Assembly: GCA_035582835.1 (NCBI GenBank)
Contig: JAYKAV010002442.1
Coordinates: 1,930,943 to 1,994,942 of the forward strand
DNA: 64,000 bases
Reading direction: 5' to 3'
From: Phoebastria nigripes
Lineage: Eukaryota > Chordata > Aves > Procellariiformes > Diomedeidae
In this document: piece by piece, positions 26,043 through 37,730 of the stretch
How positions within the stretch are numbered: the stretch's first letter is position 1
Layout of the letters: each line of letters begins with the position of its first letter
Made by a program: the position numbers and the translations under genes
The notes under the pieces: generated by a model
Told to the model about the DNA's origin: nothing
What the model saw: the letters and a program-made list of their open reading frames with translations, nothing else
Database searches by the model: none

Positions 26043-27241
26043 CTTAATGAATTGGAGAAGAAAAAGAGGTGGGAGAAGGATCGGTGTCAGTGGCACTGAG
26101 AGGAACTGGAGGACAGATGCGCTGCATCGCGTTGTTATTACATCAGAATGCAACTGGGTTCCTCTTAGGAAAGGACTGGGCGTACGTGTAGTGGGAACCA
26201 GGGTCTGTCCAGGCCCAAATCCTGCCCACGACACAGCATGTGTCAAGTGATGCTGGCTTTGGTACACACCTTTCTTGCATGCATCAGCTGGTCCTTCACT
26301 TCATCACCCACACGTTGTATCTGGATCCCCTCGCTTCACTTTGGTGGACCTTTTCTAAAAGACTTTGTCAAACCAGGGGTTTTTTTTTTTTTTTTTATTT
26401 TTTTTTTTGTTTTTTTTTTTTTTTTTTTTTTTTTTCTCTTTTTTAACTAGTTTCCCTTTGCTCTCTCATGAGGAGTCATGTGCAGCACGAGAAAGGTGGC
26501 ACCCTTTAGTTTCCCTCACATTCATTTCCACTGAGTATTGCAAAAATGTGTGGTGAATTGAAGAATTGCTTCCAGTTCACCTTCCCTGAAGAATTCACCA
26601 CTTCATGTCCCACCTTCGGCTCTTTAGCCTTGTATTATACAGCAATTGTTCTGTGCAATTCTGTATTTCACCCCTCTATAACTTTTCTACTACAGCAATC
26701 TAGATGAACCGTAATATATCGCCTAGTTTCCTGGGTTTATCACATTTGTTTCCTAATAATTCTCAGCCTCTGATTCGACCTTTTGCTTGCCCAGGAACTC
26801 TGTGCCGATGTGCTGAGACACCTATTCACAGTGATTCAGATCCCCGTGCCGAGAGGTGAGACAATTTGTACGTACACCTTGGGTTGGCTTTTCTTCCCCC
26901 TGCTGAATTACTTTGCATTTATTACCATTAATTTCTTTGCCATTTTATCTCTCAGTCTCTGGGGACCCTGGCACACTTCCCCAACTCCCAAGCAAGCTTC
27001 AGTCTCGACTACCCTGAATTCATTTCTTCCCGTCATCAACAGGCAAAATATCAGCGTCAAATCAAAGGTTACGTCGGCTCAGTGCAAACAAATAAGGGGG
27101 TGGCTGGATCCGGGCATCCCCCCTCGCCTCCGCTATACGTGCAGGGAGCAGGCGCAGAGTGTGAGCTGTGTTGCTTCCCCCCAGACTCCAGGGGCTTTTC
27201 AATCCACCAAAAAACCTTTGGGACTCGGGGGACTGGCTTAC
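26043..27241. other. Pseudogene intron 8 with T-rich tract and an old repeat-like stretch
   Basis: Non-coding. A T-rich simple tract lies at 26380-26445. The AT-rich stretch from about 26450 to 27060 has the look of an old CR1-type repeat, but I cannot assign it. Confidence 0.35.
26380..26445. repeat. Interrupted poly(T) tract
   Basis: About 66 bases of T with two single interruptions (A, G). Open frames through it encode only Phe and are artefacts. Confidence 0.9.
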
Positions 27242-27314
27242 CTTCGCACTTAGTTCTTCTTCTTCTCGTTTACTTCCTTCTCCATGACAGACTGAGGAGG
27301 CAACAGACACAAGC
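27242..27314 (-). pseudogene. FMO1: FMO1-like pseudogene exon 8
   Basis: 73 nt, exactly the family length, with TTCTAG acceptor and GAAG/GTAAGC donor. The frame reads LPPQSVM and a lysine-rich run, then an in-frame TAA three codons before the exon end. This nonsense change cannot be explained by homopolymer error. Confidence 0.85.
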
Positions 27315-28364
27315 CTAGAAAAGAGGAGAGCGTCCTGCNGAATTTAACTCCTGGGGGGACTTGGGAACTCATTCAGCAATGCAAAACGTGGGAAGCCCTT
27401 CCCCGAGAGGGCAGGAAAGCCTCATCACTGGATTTAGCTTGGCAGTGGCAATTTGCCAGAGACCAGCCCTCCACGGTGGTATGAGTTCACATGCACTTTT
27501 TCCTGCTCTTACAGAATTATGCTGTCGGGGCACAGGCAGATNATGCGCGGTGAGATGGGCTGTGCAAGCCCCAGAGACCACCATCCCAAAGAGAAACCCC
27601 AGAGTTCCCCCTGCTTTGTGGAGGATCCTTGATGCAGCCCTCCACACCAGCCCAGTGGGAGGTTATTATTATTGTTTTTATTAAAAAAAAAAAACAACCC
27701 CCCCAAAAAAAAACCAAACAACAAATACCACCAGTAGGTTTCTTTCCTCACCACAATAATCACAAATAATTCCTTTTGTGGGGAAATGGGACTCTTCTCC
27801 TCTGGTAGTCATGGTGGACAAACCACCCCATCCCTTAAAGAGCAGTGAATTCTGCCAGGATGGATCCACTGCAGTATCTTAAAGACAACTCTTATCTGTG
27901 CATCCAGGTTTACATATCCATCTCTGTGCTCTGACTTCCAAAATATTTTAGAGAGAAAATACTGTCTTGAACAACCTGGTTTAGACTGTGGTTTGCAGGC
28001 TCAGGTGCAGGACTGCACATCAGCTGAGTCAGAGTAAGGAACAGAGTGCATGCTCTCAGCTTGCAGCAGGCAGGGTACAAAGCATTAGCTTAAAAGCATC
28101 AGCTTAACGGGCAGAAAGAGTTATTTAAGGTAGATGTCATGAACTTGCATCTACCTTGGACCAATCATGCACTCATGTTGCTGTAGCTCAGCTGAAGTGA
28201 AATAACTTGGGAAGTCTGAGCCCTAGAAATGCTCCCTCATCCACTNTGAAGTGAGCTTCAGGGTCCCCAAGGACTGAAATCCCTCTTGGTGCATGGAGGG
28301 GACAAGACGTGTCCAGTTTGAACTGCGTTTTGGTACATGGGAGAGCTCATGTTAGCTCTCCTAC

Positions 28365-28722
28365 CTTTGAAGACACGGGTCACCCAGCACGCTTGCATCT
28401 CTGTCACAGGCATGATGGCTCCTAACNGCTTGCTCAGCCCAAGGATGGCCAGGGTGGGCCTTTGCAGGTGGGTTGGAAACAGGTATTTGTAGAGGGACGC
28501 GTGCTTTTTTTCCCCGCTTTGACGACTGCTTCTTCTAGGAACGGGAAGGAGACGTCGTAGCCCGTGCAGAAGACGATGATATCGATGGGCTCCTCTTCAG
28601 GGCAGTTGTGGAAGACAACCGAGTTGTCCTTGAACTCCTTCACGCTTGGCTTGATGGTGATCCTCCCTGTCAGGATGTAGCTTGGAAGGTCATCGTTCAG
28701 CACGGGCTCGCGCACCAAGCAG
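28365..28722 (-). pseudogene. FMO1: FMO1-like pseudogene exon 7
   Basis: 358 nt instead of 356. EPVLNDDLPSYILTG, KPSVKEF, EEPIDIIVF and FCTGY are readable. After VVKAG the frame breaks at GGGG plus seven A (28505-28515), and the next frame resumes ASLYKYLFPTHLQRPTLAI to the VTRVFKG donor. This break alone could be a base-call error. N at 28427. Confidence 0.88.
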
Positions 28723-29269
28723 CTGCGGAGAGCCGAGGGGTTCTGAGTGTTGGAGACCACAAACAAGCCCTGCCGGTGCCTCAGCTCCTCCTCCCCCTGG
28801 GCCCTCCAGCCCCGCGATCTCCCAGTGTCATTTGCTCAGAGCAAACAGCCTTGCCTCCCCCCTCTCCAAACACAGACATGTTTCACCCCTGCAGCAATGT
28901 CACCCTGTCCCACAGCCTGAGTGACTTGTCGACATCTCCTGCCTTCTTCCTCCATTCACTCAATTACTCTTTAAACCATCTCTTTTCAGAGCTGATCCAT
29001 GCTTTAAGCCTCCCTCTCCTCTTTTCCCAGGGAGCCTCATGAGGAAAACTGCTCTGGTCCTTCCTGGGCTTTTCTAGTGTGCTCCATCTTGTACCACCCA
29101 AGGGGGCTACAGCTTATCTTCTCCTGCTGGCCTACAAACTCCCCGCTGGAGATCACCCCAGTCTGAGTGCTGTTTGCTGCATTGGTTGATGTTGGTTGCT
29201 GGAGATCTCCCCCCTGCCCGCAGCACAAGCCCTGTGACACCGCACGGGATGGGAGCCACCAAGAAGTAC

Positions 29270-29465
29270 CTCTTCTCTGGTTGAAGGCCATAGTTTTCAT
29301 GCTTGAACCACTGGTTCGCCCTGTAGTTAACCCCCGTGAAAGGGGTCAGGGGAGGCTGTTTCTGATCAAGTTCATAAGGCGAGTGTTGAAAACCATGTCC
29401 CATGGGTAGCCGTGGTCAAACACGCAGCTGAGCACCCAGGCGCCTCGGCTGGTGCAAACAGTCAC
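29270..29465 (-). pseudogene. FMO1: FMO1-like pseudogene exon 6
   Basis: 196 nt instead of 200. Reads VTVCTSRGAWVLS and HGYPWDMVFNTRL in frame, hits TGA at 29346-29348, and the family sequence (ANQWFKHENYGLQPEK) continues in another frame to an intact AAGAG/GTAC donor. Confidence 0.88.
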
Positions 29466-29805
29466 CTGGGAGAAAGCAGAGAATCAGTGATTTGGGTGAT
29501 GGATTTGCTGTTTTACCTTTATAAAGTAACCCCAGAGGGGCACGGTGCAGACAGCTATGCAACGAAAAAGCTGCAGCAGCATCTTTAAGACCTCCTGGCA
29601 GCTGGAGATGGAGGTGAAACAGGAGACAAGAGAACAACCAGCTTGCTTTCAGGGTAGGTTTTTGACCAAGAAATATGGGTTCAGAAATACTGTTTGGACG
29701 CCACGCAGGGTGATCCCAGCTTGCTCTCCCTATGGTGATGGCAAACTGAGCTATTGCCCCCAGCATCACCCTCCCTGCACCCCTGGGGTGGCTGGGCAGT
29801 GGTAC

Positions 29806-29939
29806 CTTCACAGCTGGCCTCCACTGCAATGTCCGCTCCCAAATTGCCCGTGCTGACCACGAGGACATGCTTCCCCTGAAACACATCGGGATGCTTGTAC
29901 TGCTGGCTGTGAAAGTACTGGCCTTGAAACCTCTTGACG
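29806..29939 (-). pseudogene. FMO1: FMO1-like pseudogene exon 5
   Basis: 134 nt instead of 143. The FMO signature [11 protein letters not shown] is intact, but the NADPH-binding GxGNSG has become STGNLG. Near the 3' end about 8 bases of the ASHLAEK region are missing. The acceptor CTAAG is followed by one base fewer than expected. Donor GAAG/GTACC is kept. Confidence 0.87.
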
Positions 29940-30640
29940 CTTAGGGAAAAAGAAACAAAGCTTTTAATTACTTGAGCATTTGTGGGTTTTGTTGGGAGGA
30001 CTGGCGTAGAAACAATCCAGATGGCAAGAGCAAGGAAGTGCAATCAGTGTCCCTCCATCCCACGCACACAGACTTGGTGCTTCCTCTCCAAAATGGGGTC
30101 TCACACATGCCTGCACGGCAGTGAGCAGGGACACATGTGCTGGGTGGGACTTGGAAGTTAGTTATGGGCAAGAGCTGTGCTGGTGCGGTCTCAGGATTCA
30201 GCCTTTACGAGATGGGGATGCAAAGGTTCAGAAAAACCAGTAAACCTCTTCTCTTGTCCTACGAGTGGCTTCAGAAGCACTTGATAATGCTGATGACAAG
30301 GCAACCCTCTCTATGCTGACAACTGGGGAAATTCATGACAGCAGCAATGAATACAGCCCTGTCAAAGATGATGGAGCTTCCCTGAGAGAACCATGTACCA
30401 TCTTGCATAGCGTGCGGGCAGTTTCTCCGAGGCTAAACCATCCTACCTTGGAAGTTTGTTCTGAAGCGACCAGTGCCTGCAAAGGCAAAGCTGCTGAAGC
30501 ACGAGGATGTATTGCTTTTCGTGCCAGGAGGTTTGAAAAGCAGAAGCAAGAAAAGGAAGGAAGCATTTTCCATGAGGAACTGCTAACATTCTCCCCCCAG
30601 CCCCTGGAAGCAGGTAACCACAGGCGGTCATGTACCGTAC

Positions 30641-30798
30641 GGGGAAAACAGTGCAGAGGGAGGGATGGCTCAGAGAAATTGCCGCTGCAAACCATAACAT
30701 CAGATGTACGACATCTGCTTCCCGTCCGCCTCCGTGACCACGTCCCACTGGCCCGTGGTGGCAAAGGCAGGGTGTTTCCTGACGCTGATGACGGTGGT
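30641..30798 (-). pseudogene. FMO1: FMO1-like pseudogene exon 4
   Basis: Starts after TTTCAG with [21 protein letters not shown], then meets TGA at 30700-30702 after 32 codons, where the VFDAVMVC block should begin. That block reappears in another frame (DVMVCSGNF), implying a net 5-base loss. The donor is C/GTACGG, weaker than usual; an alternative GT lies five bases on. Confidence 0.88.
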
Positions 30799-30882
30799 CT
30801 GAAACGTGGAAGCCAAGCGGAGTCACCACTGGCGCCTGGCGTGCACAGGGAGCGGGGCAGTGCCGGGGCACCCATCACTCAC

Positions 30883-31071
30883 CCCAAACTTGATGTGTTC
30901 CCAGAAGCCAAAGTGCTTGGCATAGTGCCGGAGGTACTCCAGGAGCTGGGCGTTGGGCAGGAACACTGGGAAGTCCTCGGCGTAGGGGAAGTNGGAGAAC
31001 GCCAACATCTCCTTCGAGGTGTTGCTGATGACTGATGGGTAAAGGCTTGGCCGGCCAGCCTCAGCGTGCTC
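30883..31071 (-). pseudogene. FMO1: FMO1-like pseudogene exon 3 (frame intact)
   Basis: 189 nt, the family length, open throughout. Contains NTSKEM, PYAEDFP and the LLEYLRHYAKHF block. Acceptor ATAGCAG, donor GGG/GTGAGT. N at 30993. Confidence 0.88.
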
Positions 31072-31251
31072 CTGCTATGGCACCCCGGGGTGCATCAGCC
31101 CTGCAATGGCCAGCTCCAGCAACCCTGGAGAGGTCAGCACCCAGCAAGCTCTCGCACCCCTTCTCCACCCGCTGGAGCTCAGCTTGACCCACTCCCCAGC
31201 CTGCAAAGCTGCAACTCCCGCGGGAAGGGGGGACGGGTGCCGCCAGCTCAC

Positions 31252-31377
31252 CATGTAGCACCAGAGCCCCCTGATGTCCCAGCTCTGCTCAAAGCGGGTG
31301 GGCTCCAGCCCCTCTTCAAGGCAGCACTTGGTGGCCGTCAGCCCGCTGACGCCTGCACCCACCACTGCCACTCTCAT
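31252..31377 (-). pseudogene. FMO1: FMO1-like pseudogene exon 2 (first coding, frame intact)
   Basis: 126 nt, two codons shorter than the neighbours. The FAD motif GAGVSG is intact and the frame is open, but the usual CFER..DIGGLW block is altered ([12 protein letters not shown]). Donor ATG/GTGAGC. Confidence 0.85.
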
Positions 31378-32845
31378 CCCTGCTGTCTCCGCCAGGCACC
31401 CAGGCTGTGAACGGGGCTTAACCTGGGAGAAACCCTGCAGATGGTCACCACCCTCTCAGGGAGCAGCTGCCGGCATACCCTCTGTAGGGGATTTCTCTAT
31501 ATATTACCCCCAAACCTTCATTCCCTTTACCAGCATTCTGGGCTCTTAATTTACATGTATCCACTGTTAGAGCGTGCTCGCCAGGCTGCTTTCAAAACCC
31601 TGTAGTTGACCTGGAAACTCGCTTTGGAAGTATGTAGTTAAGCCACAAATCACTGCCAGTTTTTATTTACAAATTGTGTTTAAAACTATCCCTCCTTATC
31701 AGTCTTGTGAATATTTGCATTTTATCTTTGGAGATCTGCCCCTGCCTTTCTTCGAAAAGAAAACAAAACATGCACCGGGACTATTTAGCCTCTGCATCAC
31801 TGAGTGTGGTCCTGTCCCCCATCCCCTGGAAGACGCTGCTAACTTTGACATGGCCACCAAGGCTGGTGGAGGGACTGCGGGTGTAGCACACGTCGGCTAT
31901 AGGGATGCTTTTGCGTCTGTCTCCCAACGTTGCCGTGCTGGGGAGNTCTGGGCTGGAGAGCCAGACGGCTGCAGGGCTGCAAACAGCTCGACCCCAGGGC
32001 TCAAAGGGCAGCAGCCCCCAGGCCGACGTCCAGCCCTACAAGGCTCCCAGGGCTGCAGTGGGGATGGTGGACCCAAACCCTTCCNGAGAGTGGTGGGCAA
32101 TGAAATAAGGGATGATGGCCAGGTGCCGTGGCTTGAGCTGGACATTGCCAGAGCGGGGACCACCATACAGGTGCCCGGGGGGGCTGTTGCAACCCCTGGC
32201 TTAACCTCAGCGCCAGTGGGGAGCACCCTGCTCAGCTGAGTTATTAACCTGGNGTACCAGGATGGCACTACGGCTGGGTGGCACCGGCTTCTCTGCCTCA
32301 AGAAGCGCTTTCAGCTTCCACCAGACACAGGGGATGGTGTGTTTGCCAGAAAAAAGTTTTCAGTAGAAAAATGGGGTTGCACACAGTTGGGTTTTCTTTG
32401 TTTTGTGGGGNTTTTTTTGNTTTGGTTTGGTTTTGGTTTTGAACAGCTTCAACTTTCAATAGAAAGGCAACACCTAATGAATAGTTTGCTTTCCAAGTTT
32501 GGAATGAAAACTGGACTTTTTCCTTTTTAAATGAAGAAAGCGCCAGCATAAGCTGCTCATTGTTAACTGTTTTGGGGTTGGTTTTTTTTTTGCATAGTGG
32601 GAGTTAACTTGTATCACAAACACCTCCCAGCTANGTATGCTATTTAATTCCCTACCCTTTTGCAGAGAAGCTAGAAAAAACATCCAGGAAACACTGCCTT
32701 GGCCACCCCATCCCTGTTGCTGCCACACTTACCGTACTGTCCCTGCAAGTATTCATAGCAGCTAACCTCAGAAGTCTCAAGCTGTGGGGTGCTTGCGTGG
32801 GGCAGGAGGGATGGAGAGGCTTCGCAGCCCCCTGGGGACACTTAC

Positions 32846-32885
32846 CTCCCAGCCTCGGCCGCCCATGCTCCGTCTCGCTGCTGCC
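32846..32885 (-). other. FMO1: Candidate non-coding exon 1 of the FMO1-like pseudogene
   Basis: About 26-30 bases below a minus-strand TATA box begins a short GC-rich segment ending in a strong donor, GGGAG/GTAAGTG. FMO genes have a non-coding exon 1, and this fits the position. The exact start is inferred from TATA spacing. Confidence 0.5.
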
Positions 32886-32910
32886 ACGGGGAGAGCCCTT
32901 CCTGCTCCCG

Positions 32911-32917
32911 ATTTATA
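32911..32917 (-). promoter_or_regulatory. TATA box of the FMO1-like pseudogene
   Basis: CTATAAATC on the minus strand, at canonical distance upstream of the candidate exon 1. Its survival suggests decay began in the coding exons. Confidence 0.5.
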
Positions 32918-35900
32918 GGCAAGACGTGGCGCTTTGGCAGAGGCAGGGCAGGGCGGGCGGCTCCCCCTGCCCCAATACGGCCACCCCACTCCCACNGTGG
33001 TTGCACAACCTGGGTTTGCAGTGGGAGGAGCGGCTGGACTCTCCTGCTGTCATGCAGGGNGAGCCGGATGGCCTGGCTGATGATCCCTAAATCCCATCCT
33101 TTAGGGGATGCATCCCGCAGCCATGCAAGGAGGACCCACGTGTGCAGCCTGAGCTGTGGGATGTTTTCACTCGCCTCTTGGCTGCCTTCCAGAAGGGAGC
33201 CAAAGTGGCCGATGGACAACAGGGTTTTGGCAGGACTTGCACCCAGGGCACCTTCCAAAAAAAGAGAGCTGGTTTTGTGGTCACTGCTTACAGAGGCTGT
33301 CGTGCCATCAGCCGCACGTGCAGCCATCCACACCGGTGGCAGGCAGGAGGCTCCCCGTGCAAACTGGGAGAGCGTGAAATGGCCATGAACACCAGCGTAG
33401 CAAGGTCCTAAACACAAAGAAAGTGGAAATGTTAGCTGAAATATCAATGCAGGACATAGCACCCATCCAGGATCTCCCAGGGGTAAATGATTCCAAATTT
33501 GCTATCAGCTATTTAAGCTGTTTGAATAACCAAGGAGGCTGCAAGGGAGCGGGAGAAAAACCCATCCGAGGTCTGCAGAACAGAGGGTGGTAAATAAAGC
33601 AGCTCCATCCAACAGAGACATCTGCTCAGAGCCTGCGTTCAAAGCTGCAGAGGCATGAGATGGGCCGGTAGCTGGGAGTTGAAACTAGAAGTGGAAATAA
33701 GATGCACATTGGTAACAAGGAAGGTTAGCGATAGGAAATGTCTGCTGAGCTTTGTGGCAGACCCAGGCACTTGAACAAAACATGTTTGGTTTGTGGAGGG
33801 ACAGGACTCACCACCCCTGTGCTGGGGCATTGCTGGGAGTGCGACAGCCTGGGCTGCCACCTGTCTGCAGCACCCACGAGGAAACATCAGCCTTCTCGGG
33901 CTTCCCTAGCCCAGGATTTCCCACTGCTTCTGCCCAATGCCTGGCTCCTGGGTTTGACCCCATTGAGTTCAGAGCACGTGCACGGTCTGGGGCCGGCTGT
34001 GCTCNGGGACAGCTCTGCGAGCAGCAGCCAAGAGATGCGCTTGCAGGGGCTGGAGCCTGTGAAATCAAACTTCAGATCAAAATTCAGAGTTTGGTCTCCC
34101 AGGCCAGTGGGACGCAGTTACTGAGGCGAATGGGCAACAAGCCTCGCACATATTTGATGCTGTTGGGGTTTGCACAGGCTATGTCTCCCAGCCCTCCCTC
34201 CCACTGGACTCTTCTCCAGATGCACGAAACCTTGCACCTGCAAAGGCGCTTGCCAGCACTCAGCAAAAAAGCGTAGGGAATCCACAAAGGCAAATATTTT
34301 GTTCTTTATGTGTTCCTGCTGGGTTTCCCAGCAGGCATCCGAGTGACTCGCAGTTAGAGAGACACTGCGGCAGCTTCCCAGGAACGGTGTTAGTGCTTTT
34401 GGGAGGGCAGTTCAGGGAAGCTGTCTAGAAGAACAAGTTTTGTTTTGTTATAGATGAGCTACTGGCATAGAAATGGGGCCAGATGCCTTTGCTGCAGCTG
34501 CTTACAGCAGTAGTGGCTTCAGCCATCCCAATGGGGGATCTGGTCTGGAGCCTATCTGGAGGTGGAGGACGGGAGGCAGCAAGTGTTACCGCATGAGTCT
34601 AGGGTAGAAACACCTCCAAAGCCCCAGTGCCCTGGGATTAAACCTCTCTTTCCTGTGATCTGCCTCAGATCTGTGGTGGTCCCCTCTCCAAATACCCCTG
34701 NGATGATCTGGACCAGGTATACAGAACATAAAGTATTAGTGGAGATGGCCAGTCAAAGAGCAGGGAGGTAATTACTGTAATTATGCACATACATGCCCAG
34801 GGTGCTGAAAAGCCCTTGGAAACACACAGGGAAATTCTGGTTGCTTTACTCACCTCTGCTGCTGGCATGGCAGGGGATGGCATCCTGGTCCCTGTGCTCT
34901 GCCATCCCCTGTCGGCAGGGACACCCAGGACCCATCTCTCCAGCTCCTCTCCAGGGACAGTCTGTGCAGAGCAAAGGGGAGGAAAGAGGAGCGAGCACAT
35001 CGCAGAAGGGTTTAGTATGTTCTCAGGGCTGAAAAAAGCCTTCATGGCCTGGCGGTCAAGGAGAGCATCCCTTAGTACCCTTGGGCCAGTCCCCCTGAAT
35101 TTCTGTCCTTGTGAAGACAGGAGCNGACACGGCCGCAGAGGTCCCTGTCCCCCTTTCTGAGCAATCAGGATCTGCTGCTGCCCCATCGGGGAGGGAAGNG
35201 GGACCCTGCCATCGCACACACAAACTGTTGGGGGAAATGGGCTTTGGCCGAGGGATGGGGTGAGGCCAAGTGAGAGCACATAATTTGGGGATCTATTTTA
35301 CCACCTTCCCTCTGCCCAGCCTGGGACACCAAGCAGCTGGGTTTATCCACGTCCCCACACCTCTCCTCACGGGGAGAGCCAGAAGCAGTAAATAACTGGC
35401 GGTGGCTCAGGAGGAGCACTGGGAATGGGATGTTCACGCGCCTGCCTGCTGGCAAGCCCCTTCTCCCCTTGAGGAGCAAAGCTCCCTGGCACCGTGGCGC
35501 AAGCCTGGGCTCTGCAACAGGCTTTTTATCCTTAAAGTAGAGGGAAGGAGAAACTTAATACATCCATTTAGTCTTAATCAGATGGGAAAGGCACCTTCTC
35601 TGCAAAACTCCGGCACCAGTTTTATCATCTCTGTTTAAAATAACACTTTAAGCCAAGGAGGGGCAAATCTATGGACAAACAAGTCTTAGCACAGCCCGCT
35701 TTGCTGTTTTCTAGGCTTGTGTCAGCAGCTTTTGGCATGTCATGGTGAAGGGTGACAAGAAAAAGAAAAAAAAGTGGAGTTCCTTGTTAAGGCAGTCTCT
35801 GAGGAAGGTGGGGTGCTCACCATCAAGCAGCAGCTGCTGCCACACATGCTCAGGAGCTGAGGGGATGTGGGGTCTGGGCTCATCAGTGAAACACTTAATT

Positions 35901-37061
35901 TTCCCCTCTCCAATATTATCAGTGCCTCCCCTTACTGACCAGAAGGCTTTAATCACCATTTCTTTACTGCACATAGAGGTGAGGCTGCCCCAAAGGTGGC
36001 TGTTCCCTCCCACTGCTTCCCGCGAGGCTGCGGGATACGGCGATCCACGGGGTGAAGCTGCTGGGGGGAAAATGTATTTCCCCCCCCCCCCCTCCATTTC
36101 TTAGAGCCTGGATTTTGGCTCTGAAGAAAATTGCTTAAGCTTTGGCCCCAAGGCCAAAAGGCAATTTCCTGCTTAAAAAAAAAAACCAACAAACCAAAAC
36201 CAAAACAAAACCGCTACCCCAAGCATCAGGAGCCGTTTTCCTACTTACTTTACTATTTCCAGCACATAGAGAACACTGAAGCACTGCAGCAAGCAGTGAC
36301 AAACACCAGCAGGGCTCTGCTTTCTTTGTCATCAGATCTAGGTACAGTCAATATCTTAAACTCTTCCTGAAACCTCAGAAGAGACATCACTGTTAAGGAG
36401 ACCCAAAGGATGTGGTAGAACAGACATGGGCTGTAGCAGGCACTACGGGAGAGGGATTTGCTTGCTCGGCAAGGAGGTCTCTGCATAGAGGGCACAAGTG
36501 TTTTACTCTAAACATACTTGGCAAAGTTTAATCTGATTTAATAATAAGCCACCGTGTTTTCCAGGCACGTAATTCAAGGAATTTGTCAAGGAGAAGCTGC
36601 TTGTTAAACCTGTTGCATCCTATTGCATTAATGAAGCCAGGAGAGTTGCAGTTTTAAAATTCTGGGGTTTAGAGTTTTTGAAATATACAATTAAGAGTTT
36701 CGCCAGACAACTACTCAAGAGTCTTCACAAGAACAACCCTGATGGACACATATACCCTCCCTTGCTCACCATGTCTTTGTACCAGGCCTCAAAGCAGATA
36801 AACACATACACTCCAAGCGCCATGGGAGATGCACCCAAATAACACGCAGCACTAGGAAGGGCTTTAGACCCTCCTCATCGCTTCTGAGCNAAACCTCAGG
36901 GGTTTGGGGTCTGTCTCTGTCATTTCACAGGTAATAAAACATAACTACTGAAGAGCAAAGAGGAGTTACAATTAAAGTAATTTGTAAGCAAATAATCATA
37001 AGGAAGAGCTGCCTGGAGAGCACATGGTTAAAACATGCACACCCGGACCAGAAGGCACCTT

Positions 37062-37081
37062 CCCACCACCACCACCACCAC
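37062..37081. repeat. (ACC)n microsatellite
   Basis: About six tandem ACC units. Confidence 0.8.
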
Positions 37082-37529
37082 GCGAAGTCACCCAATCAGC
37101 CTTCAAGTGTTTTCAAAAATTCAGTCAGCGCAGTTGACTCCTTTCTGTAAATATTGACCACTCTCCCAGACCAGGCAGTTTGAATGCTTTCAATTCCTGC
37201 TGCCTCTCCGAGAGCATCTCCAGCAGTGGTGTGCCAGTAGCTGATATTCCCATCCGCCAGCACAGGGACATGGCAGCACTCCTAATTCAGATAGAGACGT
37301 GCTCCCGCGCCACCCCAGCCTCCCACCTAGGAGCACTTTTGTGCATTTATTCCCAGAAATTAGGGTTTCTTTAAGAGGACAAAACCCCCAACATTAAGCA
37401 AGGCGCTACTCTCAGACCACTCAGAAGTAGCTTGCTGAGGAGCCAGCACAGGCACTGTGGAGCTGCGTTAGGGCACATCAGCTGGTGGATCTTCTTCCAC
37501 CTCCGATAGCTTCACCAGACCCTAGGAGA

Positions 37530-37730
37530 CAGGATGGGAAGGGACATCAGGAACATCTGACCCGTCTTCTCCTCCAAAGCAGCACTGACCGACCTTTACC
37601 ACCTTGTTTCCTTCACCTGTTTTAAAAACCCCTGGTGATGGAGACTCCAGCACCTCCCACACAACTTCATACTTGCCTTTGGAGTGTCCGTCAAGTTTTC
37701 TTTTACCTCCACAGCAGAGACAAGCTGACA
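37530..37730 (-). repeat. Diverged CR1 LINE fragment
   Basis: The blocks gggaagggacatcaggaaca, aaagcagcactgacc and tgatggagactccagcacct follow the order of the antisense 3' portion of avian CR1 elements, with heavy divergence. The ends are approximate. Confidence 0.55.

Larger units (their letters stand above)
25699..32885 (-). pseudogene. FMO1: FMO1-like pseudogene (exons 1-9 recognisable, multiple inactivating lesions)
   Basis: A former flavin monooxygenase. FMO1 affinity is seen in exon 5 ([17 protein letters not shown]), exon 6 (WFKHENYGL) and exon 7 (KEEPID-like and SLYKYLFP blocks), and in position. Exons: about 32846-32885 (non-coding 1), 31252-31377, 30883-31071, 30641-30798 (or to 30636), 29806-29939, 29270-29465, 28365-28722, 27242-27314, 25699-26042. 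Lesions: TGA with a net deletion in exon 4, about 9 bases missing in exon 5, TGA and -4 in exon 6, +2 or -1 shift in exon 7, in-frame TAA in exon 8, extra C in exon 9. The NADPH motif has become STGNLG and FATGY is FCTGY. Nearly all GT-AG sites survive, so the gene was lost by point and indel decay, not retroposition. Confidence 0.88.

Noticed and set aside
26238..26556. Phe-rich open frames
   Set aside because: They are translations of an interrupted poly(T) tract.
30265..31035. 256-codon plus-strand open frame
   Set aside because: Antisense to FMO1-like pseudogene exons 3 and 4; the sense strand carries clear FMO motifs.
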